From positions 6,468,001-6,532,000 of the forward strand of contig NZ_CP050022.2 in the NCBI RefSeq assembly GCF_011602485.2: DNA of 64,000 bases, given 5' to 3'. Position 1 is the first letter of the stretch, and each line of letters opens with the position of its first letter. Shown here in pieces: positions 14,544-24,585 of this stretch. This DNA comes from Bradyrhizobium sp. 1(2017) (GTDB lineage: Bacteria; Pseudomonadota; Alphaproteobacteria; Rhizobiales; Xanthobacteraceae). The notes beneath the pieces were generated by a model. It searched no databases and had not been told where the DNA came from. It saw only the letters and a list, made by a program, of their open reading frames with translations. A program made the position numbers and the translations under genes.

Positions 14544-15770
14544 CTATCGCGCAGCCTGGATCGAGCGCAGCACCTCTTCGCTGGGCCAGCAATCGACCTT
14601 GAGGCCGGCCGACTTCTGGTAGGCGCCGAGCGCGGCGCGGGTCTGCATGCCCGCCTTGCCGTCGATCTTGTCCTTGTAGAGCCCGACGCGCGTGAGTCCG
14701 CGCTGCATGGTCTCAACGTCTGTCGTGCGCAGTTGCTTCGAAGCCGACCAGGGCGTTGCGAAAGGCAGCGGGCTGGTCATGCGGTCGCTGAGATGGCCGA
14801 CGAACAGCACGTAGAGATCGGAGAAATTGTATTCCTTGATGACGAAGTAGTTTTTCGTGGTCAGGAACGACGGACCATAAATGCCCTCGGGCTGCAGCAA
14901 CGAGGCCGGCTGCGCCTGCTCGGCGGCGCTGAGCCTCTGCCCACGCACCGGCACAAAACCTTCGCGCAGCCACTGGCTGATCGGCTTCGTCACCTCGGGC
15001 ACGCCGGTGGTGCAATCGACCTTGGCCGGCGCCTGCACCTCGTAGGCCCAGCGCACACCGCTTTGCCAACCCTTGTTGACGAGTTGCTGCGCGGCAGAGG
15101 CCAGCGCATCCGGCACCGAACGCCAGATGTCGATGCGGCCGTCGCCGTCGAAGTCGACACCATGCTTGTAATATTCGGACGGAAGGAACTGCGTCAGCCC
15201 GGTCGCGCCGGCCCAGGAGGAGCGCATGTCCTTGCGCGTAACCACGCCGTCGCCAAGGAGCTTCAGCGAAAGGATGAACTCGTTGCGATACTGATCCTTG
15301 CGGCGGCCGACATAGGCCTGCGTCGCCAGCACGCGGACGAGATCGTAAGGCAGCGTGTAGCGACCATAGTCCGTCTCGCGGCCCCAGATCGCGAGCATGA
15401 CGGTCGCCGGCACGCCGGACTTCTTCTCGATCTCGTTCAGCGAGGCGCGATATTTTTGCAGCAGCCGCTGCCCCTCGCCTGCGAGCCGCGCGATCGAGGA
15501 TTCCCTGACGTAGTCGGCCGGCACCTGCACGAACTCGGCCTGCGACGGCGCGCCGGTGGCAGGGCGGCCCGGCAGCAGCAGATCGGGCAGCTTGTAGTCA
15601 GGCTCGAGTCCGCGCGTCTCTCGCTCGAACGTCGCTCGCGACACGCCCGCCGCCTGCGCCTCCGGCCAGAGCGACGCGATGAATTGCGTGAAGGCGGCGT
15701 CGGCGGCGCCGGCGGACGAGCAGCCGCAGGTGACCACGATCACCGCAGCGATGAGCGCCCGCCGCATCAT
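14544..15770 (-). CDS. lytic murein transglycosylase (MltB-type, with peptidoglycan-binding domain)
   Basis: 408 residues. A signal sequence with cysteines at 15 and 17 could be a lipobox, but the motif is weak. The SLT_2 catalytic domain (about 25-325) includes AIWGRETDYG with catalytic E132, the WAGATGLTQFLPSEY signature and the EF-hand-like DFDGDGRIDI loop. A peptidoglycan-binding-1 domain (about 345-405, TMQRGLTRVGLYKDKIDG...TRAALGAYQKSAG) closes the protein. It cleaves glycan strands to 1,6-anhydro ends in the periplasm. It starts 7 bases after the ettA stop, so the two are probably cotranscribed. Confidence 0.9.
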   Translation of the reverse strand: MMRRALIAAVIVVTCGCSSAGAADAAFTQFIASLWPEAQAAGVSRATFERETRGLEPDYKLPDLLLPGRPATGAPSQAEFVQVPADYVRESSIARLAGEGQRLLQKYRASLNEIEKKSGVPATVMLAIWGRETDYGRYTLPYDLVRVLATQAYVGRRKDQYRNEFILSLKLLGDGVVTRKDMRSSWAGATGLTQFLPSEYYKHGVDFDGDGRIDIWRSVPDALASAAQQLVNKGWQSGVRWAYEVQAPAKVDCTTGVPEVTKPISQWLREGFVPVRGQRLSAAEQAQPASLLQPEGIYGPSFLTTKNYFVIKEYNFSDLYVLFVGHLSDRMTSPLPFATPWSASKQLRTTDVETMQRGLTRVGLYKDKIDGKAGMQTRAALGAYQKSAGLKVDCWPSEEVLRSIQAAR

Positions 15771-15777
15771 GCCGGGA

Positions 15778-17427
<1,650 letters not shown>

Positions 17428-17663
17428 CGGTCCCGTGAAACCTTCAATTTGAGGAGATTTGCTTAGCCAGCGATGTAGCGATCCCGCCCCCAAAGGGCAA
17501 CGTTTTCCCTCCGTTCACCACGGATGAATACGGTCCGGATACCATCCGGCCCCCCGATCCGGACAATTGAAACTATCTTTTAATAAATCAGGCCAAAGCT
17601 CGGTTTCGCGCGGAAACAGCGCCACCCGCTCAGAATGATCGGGCAGCACGGCGAGACAGCGTC

Positions 17664-17879
17664 ATGGCCATGATCGAAACCAACTCCCTTCCTGTGCCGG
17701 CAGAAGCCGGACACGTCTCCGGATTCGTCTCGGAAATCCAGAGCTTCTGGAAGCGCTTCTTCGCCACGGCGTTCAACCCGTACCGGCCCGAACTGCACTA
17801 CATGCGCGGCCCCGGCCCGGCCTGGCGCGCCAAGCACGGCATGGATGCGCCGTTCCGCCTGAAGCCCCGCTACCTCTAA
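17664..17879 (+). CDS. small conserved-looking protein of unknown function
   Basis: 71 residues starting at an ATG in the gap between ettA and the dehydrogenase. No signal peptide or membrane helix. A central amphipathic helix (FVSEIQSFWKRFFATAFNPY) is followed by a basic, proline/glycine-bearing tail (GPGPAWRAKHGMDAPFRLKPRYL). Its composition looks coding rather than random, but there is no known domain, and the ribosome binding site is weak. A real gene is likely but not proven. Confidence 0.5.
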   Translation: MAMIETNSLPVPAEAGHVSGFVSEIQSFWKRFFATAFNPYRPELHYMRGPGPAWRAKHGMDAPFRLKPRYL

Positions 17880-18012
17880 GCCCCCGCCTCCTGTCGGATT
17901 TTTGAAGACCCAAGCTGCTTGCGCGCAGGCGTGATTGCGCGCAACCATGGCCCGGTTCCGGACGATGGCGCCTTCGCCTGGCACCGTCACCTCTCGCCAT
18001 GGATGAACGCTG

Positions 18013-18975
18013 ATGACGCGGCTGCGCTGTGCAATTCTCGACGACTATTTCAACCTCGCCCTCGATGTTGCCGACTGGCCGAAACTGTCCGACCGCGTCG
18101 ACGTCGCCGTGTTCAGCCATCCTTTCGCCTCGGAGCAGGCCGCAGCAAGTGCGCTGGCCGATTTCGAGATCGTCTGTGCGATGCGCGAGCGCACCCCGTT
18201 CCCGAAGAGCCTGCTCAATGGCTTGCCGAAGCTGAAGCTGCTGCTCACCTCCGGCATGCGCAACGCCGCGATCGACATGGAAGCCGCCAAGGCGCGTGGC
18301 GTCACCATCGGCGGCACGCAATACTCGCGCGACCCGACCGCCCCGCTCACCATGGGCCTGATCCTGGAGCTGACCCGCGGCATCGGCCGCGAGAATGCGC
18401 GCATGCACGCCGGCGAGCCCTGGCAAACCTTTGCCGGCGTCGAGATCGAGGGACTGACGCTCGGCATCGTCGGGCTCGGCAAGCTCGGCAGCAAGATGGC
18501 CGGGATCGCCAAGGCGTTCGGCATGAACGTGATCGCCTGGAGCCCGAATCTGACGCCGGAGAAATGCGCCGCGGCCGGCGTCGGCTACGCCACCAAGGAC
18601 GAGCTGTTCGCAAAAGCCGACATCGTCACCATCCACGTCGTGCTGAGCGAGCGCTCGCGCGGACTGGTTGGCCGCGCCGATCTCGCGCGGATGAAGCCAA
18701 CCGCCTTTCTCGTCAACACCGCGCGCGGGCCGATCGTGGACGAGCAGGCGCTGCTCGAGGCCTTGCAGCAGAGGAAGATCGCAGGCGCCGGCATCGACGT
18801 TTTCTCGGTCGAGCCGCTGCCGGTCGACCATCCCTTCCGCAAGCTCGACAATCTCGTGCTGACGCCGCATCTCGGCTACGCGACCTCGGACGGCCTGCGC
18901 ATCCATTACGGCCAGATGGTCGAGGCGATCGATGCCTTCATCAAGGGCGGCGAGCTGCCGCGGAGGCTGACCTGA
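18013..18975 (+). CDS. D-2-hydroxyacid dehydrogenase family protein
   Basis: 320 residues. The NAD-binding Rossmann motif GIVGLGKLGSKMA is at about 155-167. Catalytic residues are R in NTARGPIVDE, E in the VFSVEPLP region and H in TPHLGYAT. The N-terminal catalytic-domain half begins DDYFNLALDVADW, typical of the phosphoglycerate dehydrogenase-like subgroup from Rhizobiales. It reduces a 2-oxo acid or oxidises a D-2-hydroxy acid; the exact substrate is not predictable. It is followed by a strong terminator. Confidence 0.85.
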   Translation: MTRLRCAILDDYFNLALDVADWPKLSDRVDVAVFSHPFASEQAAASALADFEIVCAMRERTPFPKSLLNGLPKLKLLLTSGMRNAAIDMEAAKARGVTIGGTQYSRDPTAPLTMGLILELTRGIGRENARMHAGEPWQTFAGVEIEGLTLGIVGLGKLGSKMAGIAKAFGMNVIAWSPNLTPEKCAAAGVGYATKDELFAKADIVTIHVVLSERSRGLVGRADLARMKPTAFLVNTARGPIVDEQALLEALQQRKIAGAGIDVFSVEPLPVDHPFRKLDNLVLTPHLGYATSDGLRIHYGQMVEAIDAFIKGGELPRRLT

Positions 18976-18981
18976 ACGACA

Positions 18982-19010
18982 AAGGGCGTGCCGACGGCAC
19001 GCCCTTCTTC
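18982..19010 (+). terminator. rho-independent terminator, convergent genes
   Basis: AAGGGCGTGCC / GGCACGCCCTT (18982-18992, 18996-19006), a perfect 11-base-pair stem with a GAC loop and TTCTTC after it. It lies between the dehydrogenase and the converging L,D-transpeptidase and may work in both directions. Confidence 0.85.
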
Positions 19011-19032
19011 AGTCTGAATATTTTCGACCCGC

Positions 19033-20232
19033 TCAGCGCACGGTGACCGGCGCGGGCAGCGGCGGCACCACGGTCGGCTGCGTGCCTGGCACGGGGCCAG
19101 CCTGCGCCGCCATCGGAGCCGGACCGGCAGCACCGGAGGTCGGCGCGGCGGAGGCGGTCGCCGTTCCCGGCGGCGGACCGCCCGGCATCACCACCACGCG
19201 GGTGCCGACCTTGACGCGATCGAACAGGTCGGAGACGTCCTCGTTCAGCATGCCGATGCAGCCGGACGACACGAACTTGCCGATCGTCGAGGGCTGGTTG
19301 GTGCCGTGGATGCGGTAGACGGTCGAGCCGAGATACATCGCGCGGGCACCGAGCGGATTGCCGGGGCCGCCGGCCATGAAGCGCGGCAGATAGGGCTGGC
19401 GCTCGATCATCTCGGTCGGCGGATGCCAATCCGGCCATTCGGCCTTGCGGGTGATCTTCTGCACGCCGGTCCAGGTGAAGCCGTCGCGGCCGACGCGGAC
19501 GCCGTAGCGGATCGCACGGCCGCCTCCGAGCACGTAATAGAGGTAGGTGTTCGGCGTATCGACCACGAGGGTGCCGGCGGGCTCCTTGGTCTGGAACGCG
19601 ACTTCCTGGCGGCGCAGGTTCTGCGGCAATTGCGCGGGAGCCGCATCGGGCTGCTCCTCGGGCGGCAGCGAAGCGATCGTCATCGGCCGGCCATCGGCAC
19701 CGACGGGCGGCTGCCCGGCTTGGACCGTTCCGGTCGCGGCGGGACCGCCGATGGCTTCCGGCGGACGCAGGCCGTCATTGGCCGGCGCCTGGCCCTGACC
19801 GGGACGATTGGCGTAGATCACCGGCGGCGGACCGGCGGGCCGGCCGTAGCGGGGATCGTCGGGCGACATCACGGGGCCTTGCGGTGCGGCCGAATAGACC
19901 GGCGGAGCGCCAGCCGGGCGGCCATAGCGCGGATCATCCGGCGACATCACGGGGCCCTGCGGCGGGGCCGCCGAATAGACCGGAGGAGCACCCATCGGGC
20001 GGCCATAGCGCGGATCGTCGACCGGGCCGGGCGGCGGCAGCGAGGCCTGCGGCATCGCGTCGTCGTCATCCTCCAGCGCGTCAAAATTCGGCGTGCGGTC
20101 GCCGGGCCGATATTCAGCCGGGGCGCCATAGCCGGGTGCCTGCTGGACTGGATAGCTCTGAGCCTGTGCGAGCGAGGTTCCCGCCGCAGCGACTGTCGCG
20201 GCAGCGCATATCGTCAGAAAATGTTTGATCAT
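19033..20232 (-). CDS. L,D-transpeptidase (YkuD family) with DPRYGRP repeats
   Basis: 399 residues from the ATG at 20232 (another ATG at 20235). Signal peptide (MIKHFLTICAAATVAAAGTS). A Pro-rich N-terminal half holds three imperfect repeats around DDPRYGRP[MA]GAPPVYSA. The YkuD domain (about 210-360) has the active site HGTNQPSTIGKFVSSGCIGM: the catalytic His, and Cys in SSGC. The canonical SHGC is SSGC here, as seen in many Rhizobiales enzymes, and the usual Arg of CIR is Gly. L,D-transpeptidases make 3-3 peptidoglycan crosslinks or attach proteins to the wall in the periplasm. The tail is Pro/Ala-rich. Confidence 0.88.
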   Translation of the reverse strand: MIKHFLTICAAATVAAAGTSLAQAQSYPVQQAPGYGAPAEYRPGDRTPNFDALEDDDDAMPQASLPPPGPVDDPRYGRPMGAPPVYSAAPPQGPVMSPDDPRYGRPAGAPPVYSAAPQGPVMSPDDPRYGRPAGPPPVIYANRPGQGQAPANDGLRPPEAIGGPAATGTVQAGQPPVGADGRPMTIASLPPEEQPDAAPAQLPQNLRRQEVAFQTKEPAGTLVVDTPNTYLYYVLGGGRAIRYGVRVGRDGFTWTGVQKITRKAEWPDWHPPTEMIERQPYLPRFMAGGPGNPLGARAMYLGSTVYRIHGTNQPSTIGKFVSSGCIGMLNEDVSDLFDRVKVGTRVVVMPGGPPPGTATASAAPTSGAAGPAPMAAQAGPVPGTQPTVVPPLPAPVTVR

Positions 20233-20600
20233 CATCGCTCTTTTATAGTCCCCAAGCCCGTCCGGACCGTTAACGGCCAGATGACCGAAGATAGCGGCAC
20301 ATTCAAGACATATCAGGCCTGCTTGCGCCGGATTTGCCGATTTGTGATCCGCAAAACTACCGTTGCCCCGTTGCATCACGGGGTGGAAATCGCCTCGCTC
20401 CGTCAGTTGCCGGAGTCTTCGGCCCGAATTTTTGGGAACGCAGGAGGGGCGTTGCGATATGGTCGAATCAGCCTGATTCGCCACCGCTTCGAGCTCCGAT
20501 CACCGCGTGGCGAACGCGGCAATCAGTAACGTCACCGCGTTCAGATGGCTCATGGGCCCTGGCCACCTCGCCGCCGGGGCGGAAATTCGTAACCCGTCCG
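20233..20600. other. spacer upstream of the L,D-transpeptidase and the Pro/Ala-rich gene
   Basis: A divergent promoter region of 368 bases. No palindromic repeat of the families found elsewhere and no long open frame with coding character. I see no operator that I can name. Confidence 0.5.
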
Positions 20601-21362
20601 ATGCTTCCCGGCTTTCGCTTCCTGTTTGCCGCGATCCTGCTGTCAACCTCCATCCTGGTGTTCGGCCTAGGGGCCGCCGCGCTGCTGCGGGCGAGCCATG
20701 AGCAGTATGTCAGCAACCCCTCCTGGCGGAACGGCCCGAAGGAGCAGGTGTTTGCGCAAGCCCCCGAGCCGACCCAGCCGGTGCTCGCAGTGTTGCGGGC
20801 GGAGCCGATCGAGCCTGCGGTCGCCGAGCCGGAGCCGTCGCTGCGCGACCAGATGCCGACCATTGCGCTGCCGGTGAGCGAGCCGGAGCAGGTCGCCGCG
20901 GTGGCGAGCGAGGCCGAAGCTCAGCCCCCCGTCGTTGCTCCGCCGGCTGAGGTCCAGGCCGTCGAACCCGCCACGCCCGAACCAGCCGTGGAGGTCGCGG
21001 CAGCGCCCGCCGACACACTCACCCCTGCCGACACCACGGCCACGATCCCCGAAGCCAAGCCGGCCAGCGAGCCCGCGCCGGCCGACCTCGATGCCGCCCT
21101 CGCCTCCTCGGCGCTCGACGTCGCCTCCGCGAAGCTGGCCGCGCTGAACGATCCGGTGGCGACGTCGGTGAATGACACGGCCGCGAAAGCCAAGACCGAC
21201 GTCAAGACTGACGTCATGACCGACAACAAGGCAACCAAGCCCAAGGCGAAGGCCAAGAAGCGGCAGCGCGTGGTGCGGCGTCCGCCGCCTCAGCGGTTGC
21301 AGCAACAGCTCGATCCGTTCGGTCAGCCGACCTTCGCGACGACGACCACGCGCACGCGGTGA
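20601..21362 (+). CDS. membrane-anchored Pro/Ala-rich protein of unknown function
   Basis: 253 residues from the ATG at 20601. One N-terminal membrane helix (FRFLFAAILLSTSILVFGLGAAALL) is followed by a long disordered periplasmic region rich in Ala, Pro, Glu and Val (EPEQVAAVASEAEAQPPV style), then a basic C-terminus (KPKAKAKKRQRVVRRPPPQR). Similar proteins occur throughout Bradyrhizobium without known function. The in-frame open region extends upstream to 20334, but that stretch is not conserved-looking. Confidence 0.65.
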   Translation: MLPGFRFLFAAILLSTSILVFGLGAAALLRASHEQYVSNPSWRNGPKEQVFAQAPEPTQPVLAVLRAEPIEPAVAEPEPSLRDQMPTIALPVSEPEQVAAVASEAEAQPPVVAPPAEVQAVEPATPEPAVEVAAAPADTLTPADTTATIPEAKPASEPAPADLDAALASSALDVASAKLAALNDPVATSVNDTAAKAKTDVKTDVMTDNKATKPKAKAKKRQRVVRRPPPQRLQQQLDPFGQPTFATTTTRTR

Positions 21363-21420
21363 TGCACCTTCTTCGCCCCTCCCCGCTTGCGGGGAGAGGG
21401 AGCTCGCTGCGGTGACGAGG

Positions 21421-22272
21421 CTACGCCGGCCCGGTCGCGATCGGCGGGCCCTTCTCCTGGCCCCATTCCGACCATGAGCCGTCATAGAGCGCGGTGTCGG
21501 TGATCCCGAGGCGATAGAGCGCGAGCGTCAGCACGCCGGCCGACACGCCCGAGCCGCAGCTCGTCACGATCGGCGCCTCTAACTTGACGCCGGCGCCGGT
21601 GAAGGCGGCGCGGAGATCGTCGAGCGGCTTCATCGTGCCGGTCGCGGCATCGAACAGCAGATTGTAGGGCACGTTGCGGGCGCCTGGGATGTGTCCGGAG
21701 CGGATGCCCGGCCTCGGCTCCGGCGCGCGGCCTTCGAAACGGTCGGCGGCGCGCGCGTCGATCACCTGCTCGGCCCGGCTTTCGACGTTGGCGACGAGCT
21801 GCTGCATGCTGCGCACGCGCTTGGCATCGTAGCTCGCCTTGAAGCTCGCCGGCTTGGGTTTCACCTCGCCGCTTTCGACGGGGCGCCCCTCGGCACGCCA
21901 TTTCTTCAGCCCGCCATTGAGGATGCGCACGTTGTTGTGGCCGAAGGCCAGGAACATCCACCAAGCGCGGGGAGCTGCGACCCAGCCGCCGGCATCGTAG
22001 AGCACGACGGTGTCGCTATTTCCGATGCCGAGATTGCCGATGTCGCGGCCGAACTGCTCGGCGCTCGGATACATGTGCGGCAGCGGGTTGGAATGGTCCG
22101 ACACCGCATCGACGTCGAAGAAGGCCGCGCCCGGCAGATGCGCGGCGAGATAGTCGTCCTTCGGCAGCGGCAGCACGCCCGGCAGCTTGAAGCTGGCGTC
22201 GAGGATCTTGACGTTGGCGTCCTTGATGTGGGCGGCGAGCCATTCGGTGGAGACGAGGGGGTCGGTAGTCAT
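21421..22272 (-). CDS. sseA: 3-mercaptopyruvate sulfurtransferase
   Basis: 283 residues from the ATG at 22272 (AAGGA upstream). Two rhodanese domains: an inactive N-terminal half (about 1-140) and a C-terminal half (about 160-280) with catalytic C239 in CGSGVSA, the loop type of mercaptopyruvate rather than thiosulfate enzymes (CGSG-S/T versus CRxGx-R). The RPGIRSGHIPGARNVPY segment is the family signature. It transfers sulfur from 3-mercaptopyruvate to thiol acceptors in the cytosol. A single-domain rhodanese gene follows upstream on the same strand, separated by a palindromic repeat. Confidence 0.92.
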   Translation of the reverse strand: MTTDPLVSTEWLAAHIKDANVKILDASFKLPGVLPLPKDDYLAAHLPGAAFFDVDAVSDHSNPLPHMYPSAEQFGRDIGNLGIGNSDTVVLYDAGGWVAAPRAWWMFLAFGHNNVRILNGGLKKWRAEGRPVESGEVKPKPASFKASYDAKRVRSMQQLVANVESRAEQVIDARAADRFEGRAPEPRPGIRSGHIPGARNVPYNLLFDAATGTMKPLDDLRAAFTGAGVKLEAPIVTSCGSGVSAGVLTLALYRLGITDTALYDGSWSEWGQEKGPPIATGPA

Positions 22273-22286
22273 CGGTGTTTCCTTGT

Positions 22287-22389
22287 GGTCATTCCGGGGC
22301 GCCCGGAGGGCGAGCCCGCAATCCATCGCGCGGCTGAGAAGGTGGATGAATGGATTCCGGGTTCGCGCTTCGCGCGCCCCGGAATGACG
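22287..22389. repeat. intergenic palindromic repeat, family D copy 1
   Basis: TCATTCCGGGGCGCCCGGAGGGCGAG...GGGTTCGCGCTTCGCGCGCCCCGGAATGA: a near-complete inverted repeat. A related element lies at 22827-22937. Confidence 0.75.
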
Positions 22390-22398
22390 AAGAGAGAG

Positions 22399-22812
22399 TT
22401 ACCCCTTCTTCTTCGGCACCCACTGTTCCGTCGGACCGCCGGCATCGCGCCAGGCGGCGTAGCCGCCGGCGATGTGAGCGACGGGCTTCAGGCCCATGTC
22501 CTGCGCGGTCTTGGCGGCGAGCGCGGAGCGGAGGCCCCCGGCGCAGTGGAAGACGAACTTCTTGTCCTCCTGGAAGATCGGCTTGGCATAGGGGCTCTGC
22601 GGGTCGATCCAGAATTCGAGCATGCCGCGGGTGCAGGCGAACGCGCCCGGGATGCGGCCGTCGCGCTCGATCTCGCGGGGATCGCGGATGTCGACGATGA
22701 CGACGTCGCCGTTCTTGGAGATCTCGATGGCGTCCCTGGCGTTGAGCGTCTCGATTTCGGCATTGGCCTCGTCGATCAGCGCCTTGATGCCGCGGGTGAT
22801 GGTCTGGGGCAT
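22399..22812 (-). CDS. single-domain rhodanese-like protein
   Basis: 137 residues with one rhodanese domain. Catalytic C90 lies in HCAGGLRSA, a six-residue loop typical of sulfurtransferases. DIRDPREIERDGRIPGAF and IAGGYAAWRDAG frame it. No signal peptide, so cytosolic. It probably relays persulfide sulfur; the partner is unknown, but sseA lies 126 bases away on the same strand, between two family D repeats. ATG at 22812. Confidence 0.85.
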   Translation of the reverse strand: MPQTITRGIKALIDEANAEIETLNARDAIEISKNGDVVIVDIRDPREIERDGRIPGAFACTRGMLEFWIDPQSPYAKPIFQEDKKFVFHCAGGLRSALAAKTAQDMGLKPVAHIAGGYAAWRDAGGPTEQWVPKKKG

Positions 22813-22826
22813 GTGGTTCTCCCTCT

Positions 22827-22937
22827 TGTCTTGCTCGTCGTTCCGGGGCGATGCGAAGCATCGAACCTGAAACCTCGATCGTCGTACACCATCTCGAGAT
22901 TCCGGATCGGCCGCTTTGCGGCCGTCCGGAATGACGG
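22827..22937. repeat. intergenic palindromic repeat, family D copy 2
   Basis: TCGTTCCGGGGCGATGCGAAGCATCG...CGATCCGGATCGGCCGCTTTGCGGCCGTCCGGAATGACGG type; ends match copy 1, centre diverged. It may also act as the 3-prime end of the vWA gene transcript. Confidence 0.7.
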
Positions 22938-22945
22938 CTACAGCG

Positions 22946-24121
22946 CTAGTGCGTCAACTCCTTCATCGCGCCCTCGAGTCCCTCGATCGTGATCGGGTAC
23001 ATCCGGTTGGCGAAGATGCGCTTGATGATGGTGGTCGATTCCGAATAGTCCCAATGCTTCTGCTGCACCGGGTTCAGCCACACCGCGTGCGGATAGGTGC
23101 GGATGATGCGATCGAGCCAGACCGAGCCCGGCTCCTCGTTGACGTGCTCGACCGAGCCGCCGGGCACCATGATCTCGTAGGGCGACATCGAGGCGTCGCC
23201 GACGAACACGACCTTGTAGTCGTGCGGGTATTTGTGCAGCACATCCCAGGTCGGCGTGCGATCGGTGAAGCGGCGCTTGTTCTGCTTCCACACACCCTCA
23301 TAGAGGCAGTTGTGGAAGTAGAAATACTCCATGTGCTTGAACTCGCTCTTCGCCGCCGAGAACAGCTCCTCGACCTGCTCGATATGCGCGTCCATCGAGC
23401 CACCGATGTCGAAGAACACCAGAAGCTTCACCGCATTTCGCCGCTCAGGCCGCATGTGCACGTCGAGATAGCCGTGATTGGCGGTCTCGCGGATCGTGGT
23501 GTCGAGGTCAAGCTCATCGGGCGCGCCAGTGCGCGCGAATTTGCGCAGGCGGCGCAGCGCCACCTTGATGTTGCGGATGCCGAGCTCGACATTGCCGTCG
23601 AGATCCTTGAACTCGCGCTTGTCCCACACCTTCACGGCGCGGTTGTTGCGGTTCTTCTCCTGGCCGATGCGCACGCCCTCGGGGTTGTAACCGTGGGCGC
23701 CGAATGGCGAGGTGCCGGCGGTGCCGATCCACTTCGAGCCGCCCTGGTGCCGTCCCTTCTGCTCCTCGAGGCGCTTCTTGAGCGTCTCCATGAGCTTGTC
23801 CCAGCCCATGGCCTCGATCTGCTTCTTCTCTTCTTCCGTCAGGTACTTTTCGGCGAGCTTCTTCAGCCACTCCTCGGGGATCTCCGCCTTGTCCATGGCT
23901 TCGAGCAGGCTTTCCAGCCCCTTGAACACCGTGCCGAAGACGCGATCGAACTTGTCGAGATTGCGCTCGTCCTTCACCAGCGAGGCGCGGGACAGATAAT
24001 AGAAATTCTCGACCGTGTAGTCCGCAAGGTCGGCGTCGAGCGCCTCCATCAGCGTGAGGTATTCGCGCAGCGTCACGGGGACCTGCGCGTCGCGCAGAGA
24101 GGTGAAGAATTGCAGGAACAT
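22946..24121 (-). CDS. vWA-domain protein (CoxE-like), partner of MoxR ATPase
   Basis: 391 residues from the ATG at 24121; no clear ribosome binding site. The N-terminal half is helical and charged (YYLSRASLVKDERNLDKFDRVF, then a Lys/Glu-rich stretch). A vWA domain begins near 228: FFDIGGSMD gives a MIDAS of the DxGxS form (D238, G240, S242) instead of the usual DxSxS. The later FVGDASMSPYE carries another conserved motif. MoxR/vWA pairs assemble or metallate enzymes such as CO or methanol dehydrogenases. The MoxR gene lies divergently 464 bases away, with GlsB between them. Confidence 0.85.
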   Translation of the reverse strand: MFLQFFTSLRDAQVPVTLREYLTLMEALDADLADYTVENFYYLSRASLVKDERNLDKFDRVFGTVFKGLESLLEAMDKAEIPEEWLKKLAEKYLTEEEKKQIEAMGWDKLMETLKKRLEEQKGRHQGGSKWIGTAGTSPFGAHGYNPEGVRIGQEKNRNNRAVKVWDKREFKDLDGNVELGIRNIKVALRRLRKFARTGAPDELDLDTTIRETANHGYLDVHMRPERRNAVKLLVFFDIGGSMDAHIEQVEELFSAAKSEFKHMEYFYFHNCLYEGVWKQNKRRFTDRTPTWDVLHKYPHDYKVVFVGDASMSPYEIMVPGGSVEHVNEEPGSVWLDRIIRTYPHAVWLNPVQQKHWDYSESTTIIKRIFANRMYPITIEGLEGAMKELTH

Positions 24122-24243
24122 AGGTGACAGATTGCCCGTCGGGTGGCTGACGTCAAGGGGCGGAAGCCCCCGCTCCGCACTGGACCGAGAGGCATTTTGC
24201 TCTAGAATTGATGCCATACGGGGTTGTTTTGGGGACGTTTGCA

Positions 24244-24489
24244 ATGGGAATTCTCGCAGCGCTCATCATCGGCGCCATCGCAGGCTGGCTTGCGGGCAAG
24301 ATTGTTCACGGGGCGGGATTTGGGCTGGTCGGCAACATCGTCGTCGGCATCATCGGTGCGCTGGTTGCGAGCTGGATCCTGCCTCAGCTGCACATCCAGC
24401 TGGCAACGGGCACGATCGGCGCCATCGTCGATGCCACGATCGGCGCGGTGATTGTGCTCGTCATCCTTTCGCTGATAAAACGGGTCTGA
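24244..24489 (+). CDS. GlsB/YeaQ/YmgE-family small membrane protein
   Basis: 81 residues from the ATG at 24244 (GGGGA seven bases upstream). Three hydrophobic segments: ILAALIIGAIAGWLAG, GLVGNIVVGIIGALVASWIL and IVDATIGAVIVLVILSLI. The glycine-rich WLAGKIVHGAGFGLVGNIVVGIIGA pattern is the hallmark of the family, which localises to the inner membrane and is linked to envelope stress. It lies between the vWA and MoxR genes. A stem-loop follows 16 bases after the stop. Confidence 0.85.
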   Translation: MGILAALIIGAIAGWLAGKIVHGAGFGLVGNIVVGIIGALVASWILPQLHIQLATGTIGAIVDATIGAVIVLVILSLIKRV

Positions 24490-24505
24490 AAGCCTGACCG
24501 AACCA

Positions 24506-24536
24506 GGAACGGCCGCCATGCGCGGCCGTTCCCTTG
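24506..24536 (+). terminator. stem-loop after GlsB-like gene
   Basis: GGAACGGCCG / CGGCCGTTCC (24506-24515, 24523-24532) with a 7-base loop and only a weak CTTGT tail. Likely a terminator or mRNA-end hairpin. Confidence 0.6.
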
Positions 24537-24585
24537 TCGCGACCGGAGCTTGCGCTCCGCGCCGACGATCACCTAAGGACACGCA

